Assembly: GCA_036924285.1 (NCBI GenBank)
Contig: JAYKYS010000039.1
Location: 62,001 to 126,000, forward strand
Direction of reading: 5' to 3'
Length of the DNA stretch: 64,000 bases
Origin: Asterella californica
Lineage: Eukaryota > Streptophyta > Marchantiopsida > Marchantiales > Aytoniaceae
This document shows, piece by piece, positions 11,458 through 22,031 of this stretch. How positions within the stretch are numbered: the first letter of the stretch is position 1; every line of letters begins with the position of its first letter. The notes beneath the pieces are model-generated. The model was not told the origin of the DNA and made no database searches. It saw nothing but the letters and a program-made list of their open reading frames with translations. The translations under genes were made by a program, and so were the position numbers.

Positions 11458-11739
11458 ATGAGATTTATCACCCCTACTGATGGTTTACGCATTCTCGGAG
11501 TACCGGTGGGTACAGACGATTTTATCTCTCGGTTCTTAGACGTTGCTCTTGCGGAGGACGTTTTGCATATCGAGGATCTCTCTATGTTAGAGGACCCACA
11601 AGTTGCCTTTGATATCCTTTCCTCTTCCATTGCACGTCGTCCTAGTTACTTACTCCGCACAGTACCTCCATCTCCTATCTTCATCTCATGCCTTAGAGAG
11701 TTTGATAAGAAGATCATGGGGTGTTTGATGATATCGTAG
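11458..11739 (+). pseudogene. Reverse-transcriptase thumb region fragment
   Basis: An open piece containing GLRILGVPVGTDDF matches the segment just after the reverse-transcriptase palm in non-LTR elements (the LGvpvG motif). It is out of frame with the upstream pieces and stops at 11739. The following 370 bases continue the same protein in broken form. Confidence 0.6.
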
Positions 11740-12116
11740 GACCAGGGACTTTTGACTGTGTGGCAGGACCCCTCGCACGTAGGCAGACATCTTTGCCGAT
11801 ATCATGTGGTAGAGTGGACTATTTATCCACGGAGGAGAGTGCTCTGGCAACCTTTTTGGGTAGTTGGACCCTCTCGACACCTTGACTATGTTGTCGTTTT
11901 CTCGTGCGAGAAAGACCTATTCTAGAGGGATATGTGACAGAGGTGAAGGATGATTCCTACCCACTACAGATTTGTCTCCGTGAGACAAGAGATAGTCTGA
12001 CTCTTGAGGCACGTGAGGCACACCCCCGATTCGATACCTTAGCTTCCGATGGATCTCACGGACTTCTGTCCTCTCTGACGGGACACCACTTCTAGCAGGT
12101 TCTCCATGCACTCTTA

Positions 12117-12964
12117 GTGGATCCTTCCATCTCACGGGATACTAGAGCTCGACTCCGCTCTTGTTCGGATAAGGGTGCAGGTTCTTGGTGCATAGCTCGA
12201 CCTTACATTAGAACGTTCCGACTCGCACTGACTATCTTCTCTACAACGATGAGGTTTCGCCTAGGCTTGGTCCAATCTGCTGCTTTGGCACTATCCACTT
12301 GCGAGTGCGGTTTCTCATTCGATACCTCGGGTCGTCACCTTGTACGATGTCTTCACGGTGGAGAGCGGATAGCTACCACGATGTCATCAGGGACGTCGTG
12401 TTTGCCTTAGCACGGGAGAGCGATCACAGAACGTGGAGAGAGCGTTGATATGTCTTTCAGACGAGAGGATCAGTGAGAGCTGACCTGTACATGATGAGGG
12501 AGGATCAGGTCTTAGTGGCTGATGTGGTTGTCACGGATCCGACACGGGACTCAGTAGCGGCACAGGTGATCACTCATCCCCCAAGATGGGCGGCAAGCGT
12601 GACGACAGCAGCGAAGGTAACCAAATATAAGAGTATGCAGGTAGGACATCGCTTTATCCCCCTAGCATTGGAGATATACGGATCGACATCTTTGGAGTTA
12701 GATGGCTTTCTTCGGGACTGCGCTAGAGCCTACCATGAGAGGCGTCAGGAGGTACCACTTTCTCTTTCTTTCTGTACCACATTTTTTAGGCAGCGAGTTT
12801 TCATTGCTCTACAGAGAGCTTTAGCAGGCGCCGTCCATAGGAGGGCAATAGCAGTAGGCGATGCTTCTTCAGGTGCACCCGTTGGATGTAGAGATACTGA
12901 CTTTCTGGTCTCCGATATTATAGATGCGATAAGTGATTCTAGAGCTACTGATAGCGGTGCTTAG
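12117..12964 (+). pseudogene. CCHC knuckle and restriction-like endonuclease of the retrotransposon
   Basis: The piece at 12117-12410 contains CECGFSFDTSGRHLVRC, a C-x-C...H-x4-C knuckle as found just before the endonuclease in R2-like elements. The piece at 12473-12964 contains RADLYM, VLVADVVVTDP, KVTKYKS and FIPLALEIYGS in order. These correspond to the RPD, D and K-x2-KY positions of the restriction-like endonuclease that nicks target DNA. A frameshift between the two pieces breaks the protein. The final frame ends in TAG at 12962-12964. This domain is the best evidence that the element is not an ordinary plant LINE. Confidence 0.7.
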
Positions 12965-13357
12965 CCCCGATGTTATTCCCTCCGGGGTGGTAGTTGCTTG
13001 GCCCTTTGGGTCCCTCTTTCCTTTGTAAGGCTTGATGAGGTCTTCCCATCCGTTTGCTATTCATTGGGTCGCGTTTTTCTCTTCAAGAGGGTAGCAAGGA
13101 TAAATCTCAATATAGCGAGACTAGGAGCACGGGCATGGGGTCTACATATTCACTCTCATCATTCGATGTAGTCTTTGTATCTTAATGGGTGTTTTAACCC
13201 TCTTAAGCGCTGGCAGTAACGGTTCTTTGCGCTTCAGCGCCTGCGGAAATAATAAAAGATTAAAAGTATTGGATTTATTGAAATAAATTGGACTAAATTG
13301 ACATTATAACCGGAATTTTCATTGATGTGCTTGTGTGTACCTTCGAATTCCAGTCAC
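12965..13357 (+). other. 3' non-coding region of the RLE retrotransposon
   Basis: No gene is visible. From about 13091 the sequence matches 15945 onward with moderate divergence, including AAGCGCTGGCAGTAA. A GCGCTTCAGCGC stem lies near 13229. The match goes on past the MITE-like insertion, so the 3' end of the element is not fixed. Confidence 0.5.
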
Positions 13358-13360
13358 TTA

Positions 13361-13706
13361 AACCCCTGCTCCTGATATTTAGGGTCTGGGTTACCCAGAC
13401 TCCTCATTTTTTGACGTCCGCAGACGTGAAGGACGGACCTCTGGGCTACCCAGAGCAAACTGCGTCTTTTCATTACGTTTGAGTCTGACCTCCGTTGTTG
13501 ACGTGGTAGGTAGCGTTAGAAAGCGACTGAAAAGCGCTACATTTTCGCAAAAAAAAGTTTTGATTTTCATCTAAGCATTATTAGAAACCAGTCTGTTAAA
13601 TTCTAAGCTTTTCTGTGTTCCAGATTTCCGGAGAGGGATTTTGAATTCAGAACAGGAATTTAAGAGGAATATTCCTCTAGGACCCTTTTATACCAGGAGG
13701 GGGGGT
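13361..13706. mobile_element. MITE-like insertion, 346 bp
   Basis: The related segment at 16190-16230 reads CACTTA directly into TTTAACAG. Here 346 bases lie between those two halves, so 15.9-16.4 kb acts as an empty site. The ends are imperfect inverted repeats (AACCCCTGCTCCTG and, inverted from the right, ACCCCCCCTCCTGG) flanked by TTA at 13358-13360 and 13707-13709. A 3-bp TTA/TAA duplication is typical of PIF/Harbinger elements. Inside are two short palindromes, GTCTGGGTTACCCAGAC and CTCTGGGCTACCCAGAG. It has no coding capacity, so it would need a transposase from elsewhere. Confidence 0.6.
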
Positions 13707-14689
13707 TTAACAGTTTCCTTATCTGAGATAATTGACTTTGAGACCCACTGCTCTACGATTCTAGATTCGTTGATTCAAGCCTGAAATGTGGCCCCAATGC
13801 CAACTTGGAGATCCTTGCAATTGTGGGCCGATACGCGGAAGGTTTTCATTCTTTAGAAGTCTGGCGTCGTCTAACATACTTACTCCACTTCATTCTCATA
13901 CTAAGTCTGCTGTTGTAAAGCTTATAACGTTAATGGTTCTTGAACGCTCTTGAATTGGTTATCAGTTACACGGATATATACGGTGATTGACAGAGCTGAT
14001 ACAGCAAAAGAAGGCTTGAAGGGGTTCCGCAGACATTTCGAAACTTGAGTTGCTAGGAGCATCCGGGTATATCAGTGTTGAATGCTGTAGTCCTCCTGAG
14101 CAAGACTAAACCTTGCTAATTCAGTAAGCTGTACATGTGTTCACCATTCAATTTGGTATTCATGTGATAGCCCACGATGACTTCAACAGACGAGAATTAA
14201 TCTATTTGGTATGGAGCGTACATTAACCAGATATCTCGAATTCGCAGTTGGTTCTACAATTGGCAATTGCCATGTTTTTCTCCGAAAGCTAGATCATTTG
14301 CAGCTAAGCATATTGCACCTCATCCATCTTTCTATGGAAGAGGAAAATATGCATGGATTAATTTAGGGTTTAATTTATTACCTACCCCTCCCCGCACTAG
14401 GGTTAGATAATAAACTAAACTCATAAAGTAAAGTCATGTATAGATAGTATAGTGGTGAATATATATTCAACTATATGGTTGCTAATTCACCTCTTCTCAG
14501 TCTGTTCAATGTATGTAAGTTTGGTTGATTTTTAACATACATTATTTTTAAGTCAAACCAATCATAAGCCATTTTAACTTGATTTTGCATCATCAGAATA
14601 ATGAATACACCCCTCTAAATCTTTTTTATAATCACTATCCCTATAGGATTTTCTGGACTGATGTTAATTCAACTCCTTGAAGATTACAA
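13707..14689. other. Non-coding DNA with duplicated segments
   Basis: The first part (to about 13860) continues the match to 16200-16400. About 13876-13990 matches 22866-22962, just upstream of the NLR gene. I see no gene in the rest, which is AT-rich. Confidence 0.5.
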
Positions 14690-14830
14690 GGAGCAGGGCT
14701 TCTGAAGTGAACAACATTCGAACTCTCCCGGCTAGTTATAGAAGCAGGGCTTCTGAAGTGAACAAGATTCGAACTCTCCCGGCTAGGTCTCGTTGTTGCC
14801 ATTACGTCATATGAGTGTACGAGTCAAAGC
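14690..14830 (-). repeat. tRNA-derived SINE-like fragment with a doubled B box
   Basis: On the minus strand TGACGTAATGGC resembles a polymerase III A box, and GAGTTCGAATC about 27 bases downstream resembles a B box. The part with the B box (about 50 bases ending in CACTTCAGAAGCCC) occurs twice in tandem. It could be a SINE or a tRNA relic. No full cloverleaf could be drawn by eye. Confidence 0.35.
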
Positions 14831-14896
14831 TCTGCAGTCCAAGTTTAAAAATATCGTCGATTGCTTCGATCTACTACCACGTGTTGAGATCACCTG

Positions 14897-15045
14897 ATTA
14901 AGCTATAATAGAAATCACTGCGTGCGATATCTCTGGAGCAAGAGCTTACGATAAAAGAGCTTGGCAGCTTGGAACTGATTTTAAGCTATAATAGAAGTCA
15001 CTGCGTGCGAAATCTCTGGGGCAAGAGCTTACGATAAAAAACGAA
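14897..15045. repeat. Two-copy tandem repeat, 83-bp period
   Basis: AGCTATAATAGAARTCACTGCGTGCG starts at 14901 and again at 14984, followed in both by CTCTGGRGCAAGAGCTTACGATAAAA. It is non-coding. Confidence 0.75.
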
Positions 15046-15944
15046 AAAGTTATAAGTTAGAACGTCACAAAGAACCATAACCACCTTCCTCGCCAATCAT
15101 AAAATTTTCAAATTCATCGCTTGTCGTGTAGCGCTCGTTACTGACTAAAGTTCGTGGTGGCTGCTTATTATTCGTTCTCGGACTTTTACCTTCAGAAGCA
15201 CCGCAGTTGACTCATCCCTTATCGTTTATATCCAGGTCTTCCATATTTCCAGGTTTGAATTAGCAGTGAATATTTATAAATATTCTGATTTTAACAGGTG
15301 TTAACAGAGTTCCCCAAAGATTATCTTTTAATTCTCGGAGCTGGCCTGGTGCAAAGGAGGTGCCAAAAGAACTCGCATGGTGCAGTGACACCTTTATTAC
15401 CGAACTTAGCCTCCACGGATGTTAAAACAAAAAACTATGCCAAAAAACCATGGTGCTGTTACAACCTAAGTGATGCTTTTCGACATTCGGCGCCCGCCTC
15501 GCGTCCCGCATCAGCAGGTCAAAGCTACATGACCCACATGCTGCGACTTTTTCACCATGAAATAAGCTGCTTTCTGCATGCTGTCCAACTTAGATAACAC
15601 AAGAAGACTTTGTGGTTCCCTTGACGCCGCCTGGAAGTAACACCAGTGCCGCAGCAAAGCATTCCCAATCAGAAGTAAAACAGATAAGGAAAGGTACTTA
15701 GGCTTCTTCTCGCAGCTATGCCATTCTACTAGTGACAGGAGAGATCTAGAGCGTGTTTAATCTAAACAATCAACATTACTCTTCACTCTGAGAAGCTACA
15801 AGATGAAAACTTATTACGTCGACTATCCTGCAAGGCGTCAAAATTAGAGTCAAGCATCGGACAAAGTTCGAGCTCTTGTGAAATCCTCTTGTGAAGCGCA
15901 GCAGGTTTAGGCCGTAGAACTGATTCAGTTCTAGCGAGTATGGC
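15046..15944. other. No recognisable feature
   Basis: An open frame at 15298-15597 on the plus strand and one on the minus strand at 16001-15783 have no domain or repeat support. I see nothing else. Confidence 0.4.
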
Positions 15945-16410
15945 AAGCAACATGAGGATAGATCTCAGTATAGCCAGATTAGGAGCCCGCGCCGGACTCA
16001 TATATATCTACTCTCACCATTCTTTGGCACGTGTTTTAACCCGCTCAAGCGCTGGCAGTAATGGTTGTTTGTCCTTCGGCGCCTTCGGTTAAGAGAAGGA
16101 TGGAAGAAAAACAATCTTGGATTTATTTGGACTGATTGATTCATGACATTATAACAGTTAAAATTCAAAGATTGTGCTTGTGTGTACCTTCCAGTCACTT
16201 ATTTAACAGTTTTAGTATCTGAGATAACTGGCTTGTCTTGATGTGAATGCACTGTGATGTTCCGGATCTTACGGTTCAGACCCACTGTGCTCTGAATCTA
16301 AATTCGATGATTCAAGCTTGAACATGGCCCCAATGCCAGCTTGGAGGATCTCTTTTGGGCTGACACGTGGAAGTTTGGAGGCGTCTGACATATTGCATGA
16401 CGTGTAATAT
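15945..16410 (+). repeat. Diverged duplicate of the retrotransposon 3' region
   Basis: It matches 13091-13860, including the AAGCGCTGGCAGTAA block, GACATTATAAC, GTGCTTGTGTGTACCTTC and GTGGCCCCAATGCCA-like text, but lacks the 346-bp MITE-like insertion. It is either a 5'-truncated second copy of the element or a segmental duplication. Confidence 0.65.
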
Positions 16411-17137
16411 AAGACTGCCTGCAGAGCTCCCCAGTGCTGAAGGAAGGTATCCAGGCGATAAACAGTAAATAAGGTCTCTTATTCTTCTCACGGCTGGAAA
16501 GACATATTCTCTTCTATCTAACGTTGTGTCTTTTCCGTCAGACTTTAGTTGAATAAGTTCACCACTATACCACTAGCCTGCCGTTGATACGTCTGTTCGC
16601 TTTAATAAACACTAGAACTTTTCGGTAGTCGTGTAAGAGAACCCTGTGCTGAACACGTTCTGATCAGAACGTGTTAGTGTCATTGAGTGTCTTGCAATTG
16701 TTGTCTATGTTAGAATAGAACGAGCTTTCAGCTAGGAATTCGGATGTAGGTAAATTTTAAGAGCATTAGGTGAGAGCGTACCGTCTCGCACATGGCTGAA
16801 TGTACAGCAATAGTAAAGTTATGGAACTATCACATGTAGTAGGTGAATAAGCTTAAGTGTAAGTAAGTGTCATGAGTCAGTCGACTGGAGCCTTGTATAA
16901 AACATGGACAAGAAATCTAGAAGATGAACTTTTTTAGCAATTTTTCTTGTGTATCGAGTGCTCCAGGTCTGTGGACAATGCTACGAGTGAACTTACATGA
17001 GCGATGAGAGAACTGTGAGTCACCTTGGTGTTCAAGTCAACTACCGTGCTTCTGCTTTAGAGAAATGAGAGTAGTTTCTGTCAAACATTGGTGAGGACTC
17101 GTGGATAGTTCGAAAGACGATTGAATACTTGGAAGCC
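16411..17137. other. No recognisable feature
   Basis: I see no gene or repeat. This sequence is continuous with 22032 onward, interrupted by element E. Confidence 0.4.
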
Positions 17138-17142
17138 TTGTC
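17138..17142. other. Target site duplication of element E, left
   Basis: TTGTC, identical to 22027-22031. Confidence 0.9.
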
Positions 17143-17361
17143 TGTTTAAGAACCAAACCAAGTAACTTGTCTCTTTTGTATAAGAGATATCAGCAAAGGG
17201 ATCAGTCGACTCATCATCTTTCAAGAGGAGTGGTGTTATATACTTTAACTTATGGACAGGAGGTTAGTCATTAGTCAGTCACTAGTCATAGAGATGTGAC
17301 TGTAGATGTGTCTATAGAGGTGACTATAGATGTGACTGTAGACTAGACATTATCTTTAACA
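17143..17361 (-). repeat. Element E 3' LTR
   Basis: 219 bp, TG...CA ends. It holds short repeated units of GACTGTAGATGT/GACTATAGA type in its right half. Confidence 0.92.
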
Positions 17362-17370
17362 CCCCCTCTT
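17362..17370 (-). other. Element E polypurine tract
   Basis: On the minus strand the run AAGAGGGGG directly precedes the 3' LTR and would prime plus-strand synthesis. Confidence 0.8.
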
Positions 17371-17599
17371 ATGTCAGTGGTACTGAATATACACCAAGTA
17401 CAAATCTCAATTTTTGAAACTTGTCGGAAGACAAAGATTTGATGAATATATCAGCAGTTTGGTCATCAGTTGTTATTCATTGAATAACAACCTCTCCTGA
17501 AATTAATTTTTCTCTTATGAAATGGACTTGCACTTCAATATGTTTTGTTCTAACATGATGCATTGGATTTTTCGTCAATGCTATTGCACTCATGCTATC

Positions 17600-17995
17600 A
17601 GTCCAGATTATTGTTGGAGTGTCTTGGTTGACACCTACATCCTCCAACATCCATCTTAGTCAGATGGCCTCTCGTGCTGCATTACACAGGCCACTATATT
17701 CTGCTTCGGAGGAGGATAAAGTAATAGTTGGCTGCTTTTTACATTGTCAAGTGATGACACCTCCTCCCAACATAAATGCAAATCCGGACATTGACTTACG
17801 ATCTGTAGAATCACTTGGCCAATCAGCATCTGTAAATCCAACAAGTCCAAGTGACTTATCTGAGCTATATCTGAATCCATAGCTGGTAGTTTCTCTGAGT
17901 AGCGCAAAACTCTCTTTGCTGCCTTCATATGCATATTTGTGAGAGATTCCATATTCTGACTGAGTTTGCTGACTGCATACGAAATATCTGGTCAT
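17600..17995 (-). pseudogene. Element E RNase H domain, frameshifted
   Basis: The frame ending at 17747 contains GFTDADWPSDSTDRKSMSGF, the classic copia RNase H block with its first catalytic Asp. The end of the domain is in a second frame (17952-17656). The domain degrades RNA in the RNA-DNA hybrid. A shift near 17750 separates the parts. Confidence 0.85.
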
Positions 17996-18081
17996 GTAGT
18001 GACAGCCAAGTAAATTAACTTCTCAATCAGCTTCCTGAACTCTGTTGCATCTGCATGTTCATTATCAACAGAAGAACGTTG

Positions 18082-19008
18082 TCACTCCTTCGAGATAACC
18101 ATAGGAGTAGGCGTATGCTTGTACTTCTCTATCTGAAAATCTTGAAGTATACTTTCTGTGTATCTTGCTTGAGAGAGATATAACATTTCGTTGTGTTCCA
18201 GAAACTGAACTCCAAGACAAAAGTTGAGAAGTCTTAGATCCTTCATATCAAATTCTTGCAGTAAAGCTTGCTCAATCTTCTGTACTCCTCCTTGATTACT
18301 TCTTGATATTATCAGATCATCCACGTACAGTAACAATAACACAATACCTTGAGAAGTAATCAAAACATAAAAGTTTGGATCACCTCTTGTAAGAGAGAAG
18401 CCTTGCTGCTTCAAGAAGCTGTCTATTCTTGTGTACCAAGCTCTTGGAGCTTGTTTGAGGTCATACAATGCCTTATGCAGCTTGCATAGTAATTGTTCAT
18501 CTCCTTTATGAAAAAATCCAGGTGGTTGCTGCAAGTAGATATCTTCTTCAAGAATCTCATTAAGAAATGCATTCTTAACATCCATTTGTAAACACTTCCA
18601 ACCATGTAGTTTTGCAAATGCACAAAGAACTCGAATTGAGTTAAGTTTTATCACAAGTGTTAGGGTCTCTTGGAAATCTTCTCCTGCAGTCTGCAAATAA
18701 CTTTTTGCAACAAGGCGAGCCTTGTATCTCTCAATAGTTCCATCTGCATGTCTCTTGATCTTATAAACCCACTTACAGCCAAGTGCTTTCCTGTTTGTTG
18801 GAAGAGGTACTATGCTCCAGGTTGCATTTTTGAGTAATGCATCATATTCTTCTTGCATAGCACGTCTCCATTGATCTTTACTGAAAGCTTCCTCGAATGT
18901 AATAGTTTCTCCATCACCTTGAGCTTCAGCCATGAGAATATAATTCTCTAGCCTTGCAGTAACCTTCTTTGTTCTGAGGGGTCTCCTTGGTTGGGCAACA
19001 AGATTCAA
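18082..19008 (-). pseudogene. Element E reverse transcriptase
   Basis: An open stretch of 308 codons covers the copia reverse transcriptase. It opens with the linker typical of copia (EAFSKDQWRRAMQEEYDAL), then WVYKIKRHADGTIERYKARLVAK, LQMDVKNAFLNEIL with the motif A Asp, and LLLLYVDDLIIS with the double Asp of motif C. It is cut off from integrase upstream and RNase H downstream by stops, for example near 18070, so no full polyprotein could be made. This is the best-preserved part of element E. Confidence 0.9.
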
Positions 19009-19317
19009 ATCTGGAGTAGTCTGGTGAATGAGAGGCGAATCTGCTGTAGTAGGACCTGATTCAGTAACCTCAACTTGTGTAGGTGGTGGTTATAGTTGAG
19101 CTTGAGCTTCCTCTTCATGATTCTCCGAAATAGGGGCTTGGATTGAGAGAGGTGGCAGGTCAAAAAGATGGTGTTGTGAATTTTGAGATGAAGAGATCTC
19201 TAAAAATACTACATCTCGACTGATGATGATCTTTCTTGCAGCATTCAACAACCGAGATACATTTTCTCTTGCTGGATCTCCTATGAGTGTACAGATCTGA
19301 GATATATCATCAAACTT

Positions 19318-20340
19318 CTAGAGTAAATTTTGCGGAGTTCTAACATATGCTTTACATCCAAAAATTCGAAGGTTAGAGAGGTCTGGTTTCTTCCCTGTGA
19401 AAGCTTCGAATGGAGTTTTGTTATTCACAGCATTAGTTGGACTTCTGTTGAGAAGATAAACTGCAGTATTCACAGCTTCAGCCCAAAGATCTTTTGGAAG
19501 ACCTTGCTCAAGAAGAAGGATTCTTGCCATCTCCACGACAGTTCCGTTCTTCCTTTCAACAACTCCATTTTGCTGAGACGTGTAGCTGAGTCAACTGTCG
19601 CAATATTTCTTTCTCAGCGAAATATTGGTCAGCTGCCTTAGAAGTGAACTCTCCTCCTCTATCACTTCATAGCTGCTTCACTTGCTGTCCACTTTGTCGT
19701 TCCACCATGTTAACAAATGTTGAAGATGCGAGAGTGCTTCAGACTTTCTTAACAAGAAGAAAACCCAAATGTATCTCGAGAAGTCATTAACAATTAGCAT
19801 AAAGTAGTTAGAACCTCCAAGCGAAATAGTCTCAGTAGGTCCACAGAGATCTGTAGTAACAGCTGAAGGATTTCTGTTGCCCTTGTTGCAGTAGTTTTGA
19901 AGAATTTCCTTCGAGTCTGTTTAGACAAAGACAAATTTCACACGGGGTGTTTACAGGGGCGAGTTTGGAAACACCAAGTGCCAAGTTCACATGAAACAAC
20001 TTCTGCATTATCTGATAGTGTAAGTGTCCAAGTCGTAGATGTCATAATTGGCTCGTCTCTGTTACAGCAGCTAAAACTGGAGGTACCAAAAGTAAGGCTT
20101 ATAACTCATACAAGTGGCCAACCTTCAGCCCTGTAGCTACTACAGATCTTTGGTCAAGAATTGAACATCCTTGTGCATCAAATGACAGTTGAAACCCGTT
20201 TGCAACAAGTTTACCAACACTCAAAAGATTGTGCACTACACCAGGTACAAACCAAACACCTCCAATGGTTCGGATCTGACCTGAAGGTAGCTTAATACAG
20301 AAGTTATCTTCCTCCTGGACTTGATATCCTTTATCATCAT
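19318..20340 (-). pseudogene. Element E protease-integrase region, broken
   Basis: The clearest piece is 19536-19318 (LWAEAVNTAVYLLNRSPT...FGCKAYV), the C-terminal half of the copia integrase core. Upstream, broken frames hold the region between protease and integrase (for example LPSGQIRTIGGVWFVPGV and LLSVGKLVANGF in other frames near 20180-20310). Stops and shifts are many. Integrase would insert the DNA copy. The stretch 19009-19317 is the variable linker between integrase and reverse transcriptase. Confidence 0.8.
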
Positions 20341-21440
20341 CTAGTCGTATCTCAAGTCCATTGAGAGGATAAAAATCTTGAAACCACTCCTTCTTTGGTG
20401 TGATATGATTCGGTGCTCCAGAATCAATCCATCATTGTTGATCATGAATATCTGTGTACATGGTAGTGAAGAATAACTTCTCTTCGTGATCAGTTGCCTA
20501 ACGAAGTTACCTCTGTTGTTGGTGTTGGAACGTTGATCAAATATCTTCTTCTTACATTCATACACGAAGTGACCACGTTTCTTACAGTAGTTGCAGTTCC
20601 CAAGTTTTGGTTTGTTGGAGTTGTTTGAATCTTGTTTGTTGAACTTGCCTTTCTTGTTGTCCCAATGCTCCTTCTGTTTTGGTTGTGAGTCTTGAGGTCT
20701 ACCACGTTTATGATCTCTCCTCTTGGAGAAGAAAGTAGCATCATTAGTGGCAGTCGCTTGAGTTGACTTAGTTTCAATGTTCATAACTTCTTGCAAAGCT
20801 AGAGTCTGCAGTTCTTCGAATGTGACAGGCTCCTTACGTACATCCACAGCTTTGACAAAATGCTCGTATGGTTCTGATAAGCTCTGGAGCACTATCAACA
20901 CCAAGTCGTCCTCGTCTATACCTCCACCCAGATTCTTCAATTGTTGTACTAACCCTTTGACAGTATTGAAGTGCTGTTTGAGTGAGATGCCCGTAGTCAT
21001 TTGCAAAGTATTTAACTTTCTGCGTAGTATTCTCTTTCTCTCTCGAGCTGCTCCTTCATACTTCTTGGTGAATATATCTCAAGCCTCCTTTGAAGTTTTA
21101 GCCTCCAAGATATCTAAGACTTTAGAGTCTTTGATGATCATCTTGATGATTGCTAGAGCTTGTTGATCTCGTTTGTTCCAAGCTTTGATAGTTGCTGGTG
21201 ATCCGAAAGGTCTTTCTTCATCACCTAACACTATGTCTCACAAATCATATTTCTGAAAAATGGCTTGAACCTTGAAGCACCATATTGGATAGTTTGTACT
21301 ATCCAACTTATGAAGATCATGAAGCAAGTTGTCACTAACGTTGGTCATCGAAAGAAAGTCAAGTAGCTGAGAAAAATCTGGAACTCCCCAAAGTGGTTGT
21401 GAAAGTGGAAGTAGTGTCTATATTGTAATCCTCTTCAATC
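20341..21440 (-). pseudogene. Element E gag with zinc knuckle
   Basis: The open part 21006-20341 matches the copia gag family (UBN2 type): LKQHFNTVKGLVQQLKNLGGGIDEDDLVLIVLQSL. It has a basic linker and one knuckle, CNYCKKRGHFVYEC (C-x2-C-x4-H-x4-C), near 20560-20600. The N-terminal part lies upstream to about 21440 in a stop-broken frame (for example LHKLDSTNYPIWCFKVQAIF). At the C-terminal end the protease active site is visible in another frame near 20420 as WIDSGAPNHIT, directly after a stop. Confidence 0.88.
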
Positions 21441-21795
21441 TCGTCCAGCACGACAAAATCTCAGAATCGCCAAAATCAATCGTTAAGACCTTCAAAAATG
21501 TAATCAAAGGTCCGTTGACCAAAGATTCCTAAAAATATAACTTCCTCATACGAGGTCCGTTCCGGTTGAAAGTTGAACCGTTGGAAAGCTCTTTGCAAGG
21601 CAAAGCCTTTTTAACCCCCAAATCCACTCTTAGATTTGCCTAATTCGATCTCCTTCCCCTCCAAAAATACAATCAAAGGTGATTTGATCAGAAATTTTTG
21701 CCTTCTTTCTCTCTTTTCAGTTGAAGATGATGAGCTCACTCTATGTCTTTTTTACTCTCTGGTTCTTCAATCTCCTTGTTAATGCTGTAACCTAA

Positions 21796-21807
21796 GCTCT
21801 GATACCA
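21796..21807 (-). other. Element E primer-binding site (initiator Met tRNA type)
   Basis: On the minus strand TGGTATCAGAGC directly follows the 5' LTR. This is the standard plant copia site, complementary to the 3' end of initiator tRNA-Met. Confidence 0.92.
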
Positions 21808-22026
21808 TGTTTAAGAACCAAACCAAGTAACTTGTCTCTCTTGTATAAGAAATATCAGCAAAAGAATCAGTCGACTCATCACCTCCCAAGAAGGGTGGTG
21901 TTATATACTCTAACCTATGGACAGGAGGTTAGTCACTAGTCAGTATTAGTCATAGAGATGTTACTGTAAATGTGCCTATAGAGATGACTATAGAGGTGAC
22001 TGTAGACTAGACATTATCTTTTAACA
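21808..22026 (-). repeat. Element E 5' LTR
   Basis: 219 bp, same ends as the other LTR. The two differ at about 20 positions by eye. Confidence 0.92.
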
Positions 22027-22031
22027 TTGTC
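22027..22031. other. Target site duplication of element E, right
   Basis: TTGTC, identical to 17138-17142. Confidence 0.9.

Larger units (their letters stand above)
9872..13357 (+). mobile_element. Decayed RLE-type (R2-like) non-LTR retrotransposon
   Basis: It starts directly at element A's 3' LTR end, so its 5' end may be lost. Frame pieces in order give a CCHH zinc finger, an upstream helical region, a reverse transcriptase of non-LTR type, a CCHC knuckle and a restriction-like (PD-(D/E)XK type) endonuclease. That order is known for R2 and related non-LTR elements. The usual plant LINEs (L1, RTE) carry an N-terminal apurinic endonuclease instead. Multiple frameshifts show that this copy is dead. 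Related 3' non-coding sequence recurs at 15945-16410. Confidence 0.75.
17143..22026 (-). mobile_element. Element E: Ty1/copia LTR retrotransposon with 5-bp target duplication
   Basis: Two 219-bp LTRs (17143-17361 and 21808-22026) start TGTTTAAG and end TTAACA. TTGTC flanks the element on both sides (17138-17142 and 22027-22031), a perfect target duplication. On the minus strand the primer-binding site TGGTATCAGAGC abuts the 5' LTR and AAGAGGGGG abuts the 3' LTR. Gag, protease, integrase, reverse transcriptase and RNase H follow in copia order, broken by stops and shifts. The LTRs differ at about 20 positions, mostly transitions, so the insertion is not recent. Confidence 0.93.
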
